This document shows, piece by piece, positions 6,898-7,457 of a stretch of DNA of 7,457 bases (position 1 is its first letter; every line of letters begins with the position of its first letter). A program made the position numbers and the translations under genes. The stretch comes from Desulfococcus sp041737845 (lineage in GTDB: Bacteria; Desulfobacterota; Desulfobacteria; Desulfobacterales; Desulfococcaceae). The notes beneath the pieces were generated by a model, which saw only the letters and a program-made list of their open reading frames with translations, did not search any database and had not been told where the DNA came from. The stretch covers positions 1 to 7,457 of the forward strand of contig NZ_JBGSQX010000126.1 of assembly GCF_041737845.1 (NCBI RefSeq). Reading direction: 5' to 3'.

Positions 6898-7457
6898 ATG
6901 GGATTTCAAACCAAGACCAAGAGGAAAAAAACCGGATGCGGTAAGCATTCGACACGCCCCGGCCAATCGACCCGTACCCTTGAGCCGAAGCACAACATTC
7001 TTGAACTGCAGCGGATGATTGGAAATAAAAGCGTCTCGGGCCTTCTGCAAGCCGAATGGCAGGCGCAGGAAGCCGAACGCCCCGACAAACCGTTCAGCAC
7101 AACGGATGCGGACCCCGCACGGGGCTCATTTCTCACCCCGGCGGTTCGGCAGGTGATATCCGGGGGCGGAAGGCCCCTCGACCCTGAATTCCGCCGGGAG
7201 GCTGAAGCGCGTTTGGGCCAGGACTTCAGCGCCGTAAGGGTGCACACCGGCCCCGACGCCGCCCGTTCCACGGATGACATCGGTGCCGCCGCGTATACCC
7301 TTGGTGAACACATTGCCTTTGCCGGCGGCGGATTTCGGCCGGAGGATCCCGCAGGCCGCCGGGTGCTGGCCCATGAACTGGCCCACGTGGTGCAGCAGCG
7401 CCGGGGCGGCCTCCGACCCCCCAGCCCTGCCCGGAACGGCCACCTTGAGCAGGCGGC
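6898..7457 (+). CDS. DUF4157 protein with HExxH motif, eCIS-associated type, 3'-partial
   Basis: The first 186 codons are present and the frame is open to the right edge. The N-terminus is basic and disordered-looking (KTKRKK), with no signal peptide. LELQRMIGNKSVSGLL (35-50) matches the short 'LQR-x-IGN' motif often seen ahead of DUF4157. The DUF4157 domain (about 93-170) shows the family pattern: LDPEFRREAEARLGQDFS, VRVHTGPDAA (113-122), the AYTLGEHIAF segment, and LAHELAHVVQQ with HELAH at 159-163. The HExxH is that of zinc metallopeptidases, and the third ligand is not identified. DUF4157 proteins are known companions of eCIS loci and often carry variable toxin-like C-termini, so what lies beyond the window decides the function. 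Its position after a tail-like gene fits cargo or a cargo-processing protein. Family is firm; activity is unproven. Confidence 0.9.
   Translation, partial: MGFQTKTKRKKTGCGKHSTRPGQSTRTLEPKHNILELQRMIGNKSVSGLLQAEWQAQEAERPDKPFSTTDADPARGSFLTPAVRQVISGGGRPLDPEFRREAEARLGQDFSAVRVHTGPDAARSTDDIGAAAYTLGEHIAFAGGGFRPEDPAGRRVLAHELAHVVQQRRGGLRPPSPARNGHLEQA

Noticed and set aside
1..7457. CRISPR arrays, tRNA/rRNA genes, insertion sequences
   Set aside because: No short regularly spaced repeats, no tRNA-like cloverleaf and no transposase frame or terminal inverted repeats were seen.

Overview
The window is GC-rich (clearly above 60% by eye) and densely coding. Every supportable gene is on the + strand, each starting after a good Shine-Dalgarno sequence, with gaps of 139, 70 and 101 bases. 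The layout suggests a Gram-negative, possibly deltaproteobacterial-type or uncultured environmental genome, but no marker gene fixes the taxon. Four genes are present: two complete, and one cut at each end of the window.

Region by region: (1) 1-2111 is the 3' part of a gingipain-like (family C25) cysteine peptidase. Its His/Cys dyad, GDPEMPVW motif and C-terminal Ig-like domain are visible, and the catalytic domain carries two related insertions. (2) 2112-2250 is a gap whose first 39 codons stay open in the peptidase frame after its UGA stop. (3) 2251-5802 is a 1183-residue protein with a beta-rich N-terminus, an ASH/choice-of-anchor-like domain, a von Willebrand A domain with a complete MIDAS, further Ig/macroglobulin-like domains, a lectin-like beta domain and a C-terminal HhH-like helical module. 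(4) 5873-6796 is a 307-residue protein with a phage-tail-fibre-like N-terminus. Its C-terminal 117 residues align without gaps to the C-terminus of the vWA protein, at about 44% identity by hand count. (5) 6898-7457 is the 5' part of a DUF4157 protein with the LQRMIGNK-type motif and an HELAH zinc-peptidase-like motif.

Interpretation: DUF4157 proteins are known associates of extracellular contractile injection systems (eCIS). A tail-fibre-like protein, and a large adhesion-type protein without a Sec signal that shares a C-terminal module with it, fit the accessory or cargo end of an eCIS or phage-tail-like particle locus. In this model the vWA and fibre-like proteins are surface or target-binding parts docked through the common module, the DUF4157 protein is cargo or a cargo-processing factor, and the C25 peptidase is a maturation protease or effector. 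No sheath, tube, baseplate or ATPase gene is in the window, so the eCIS assignment is inference.
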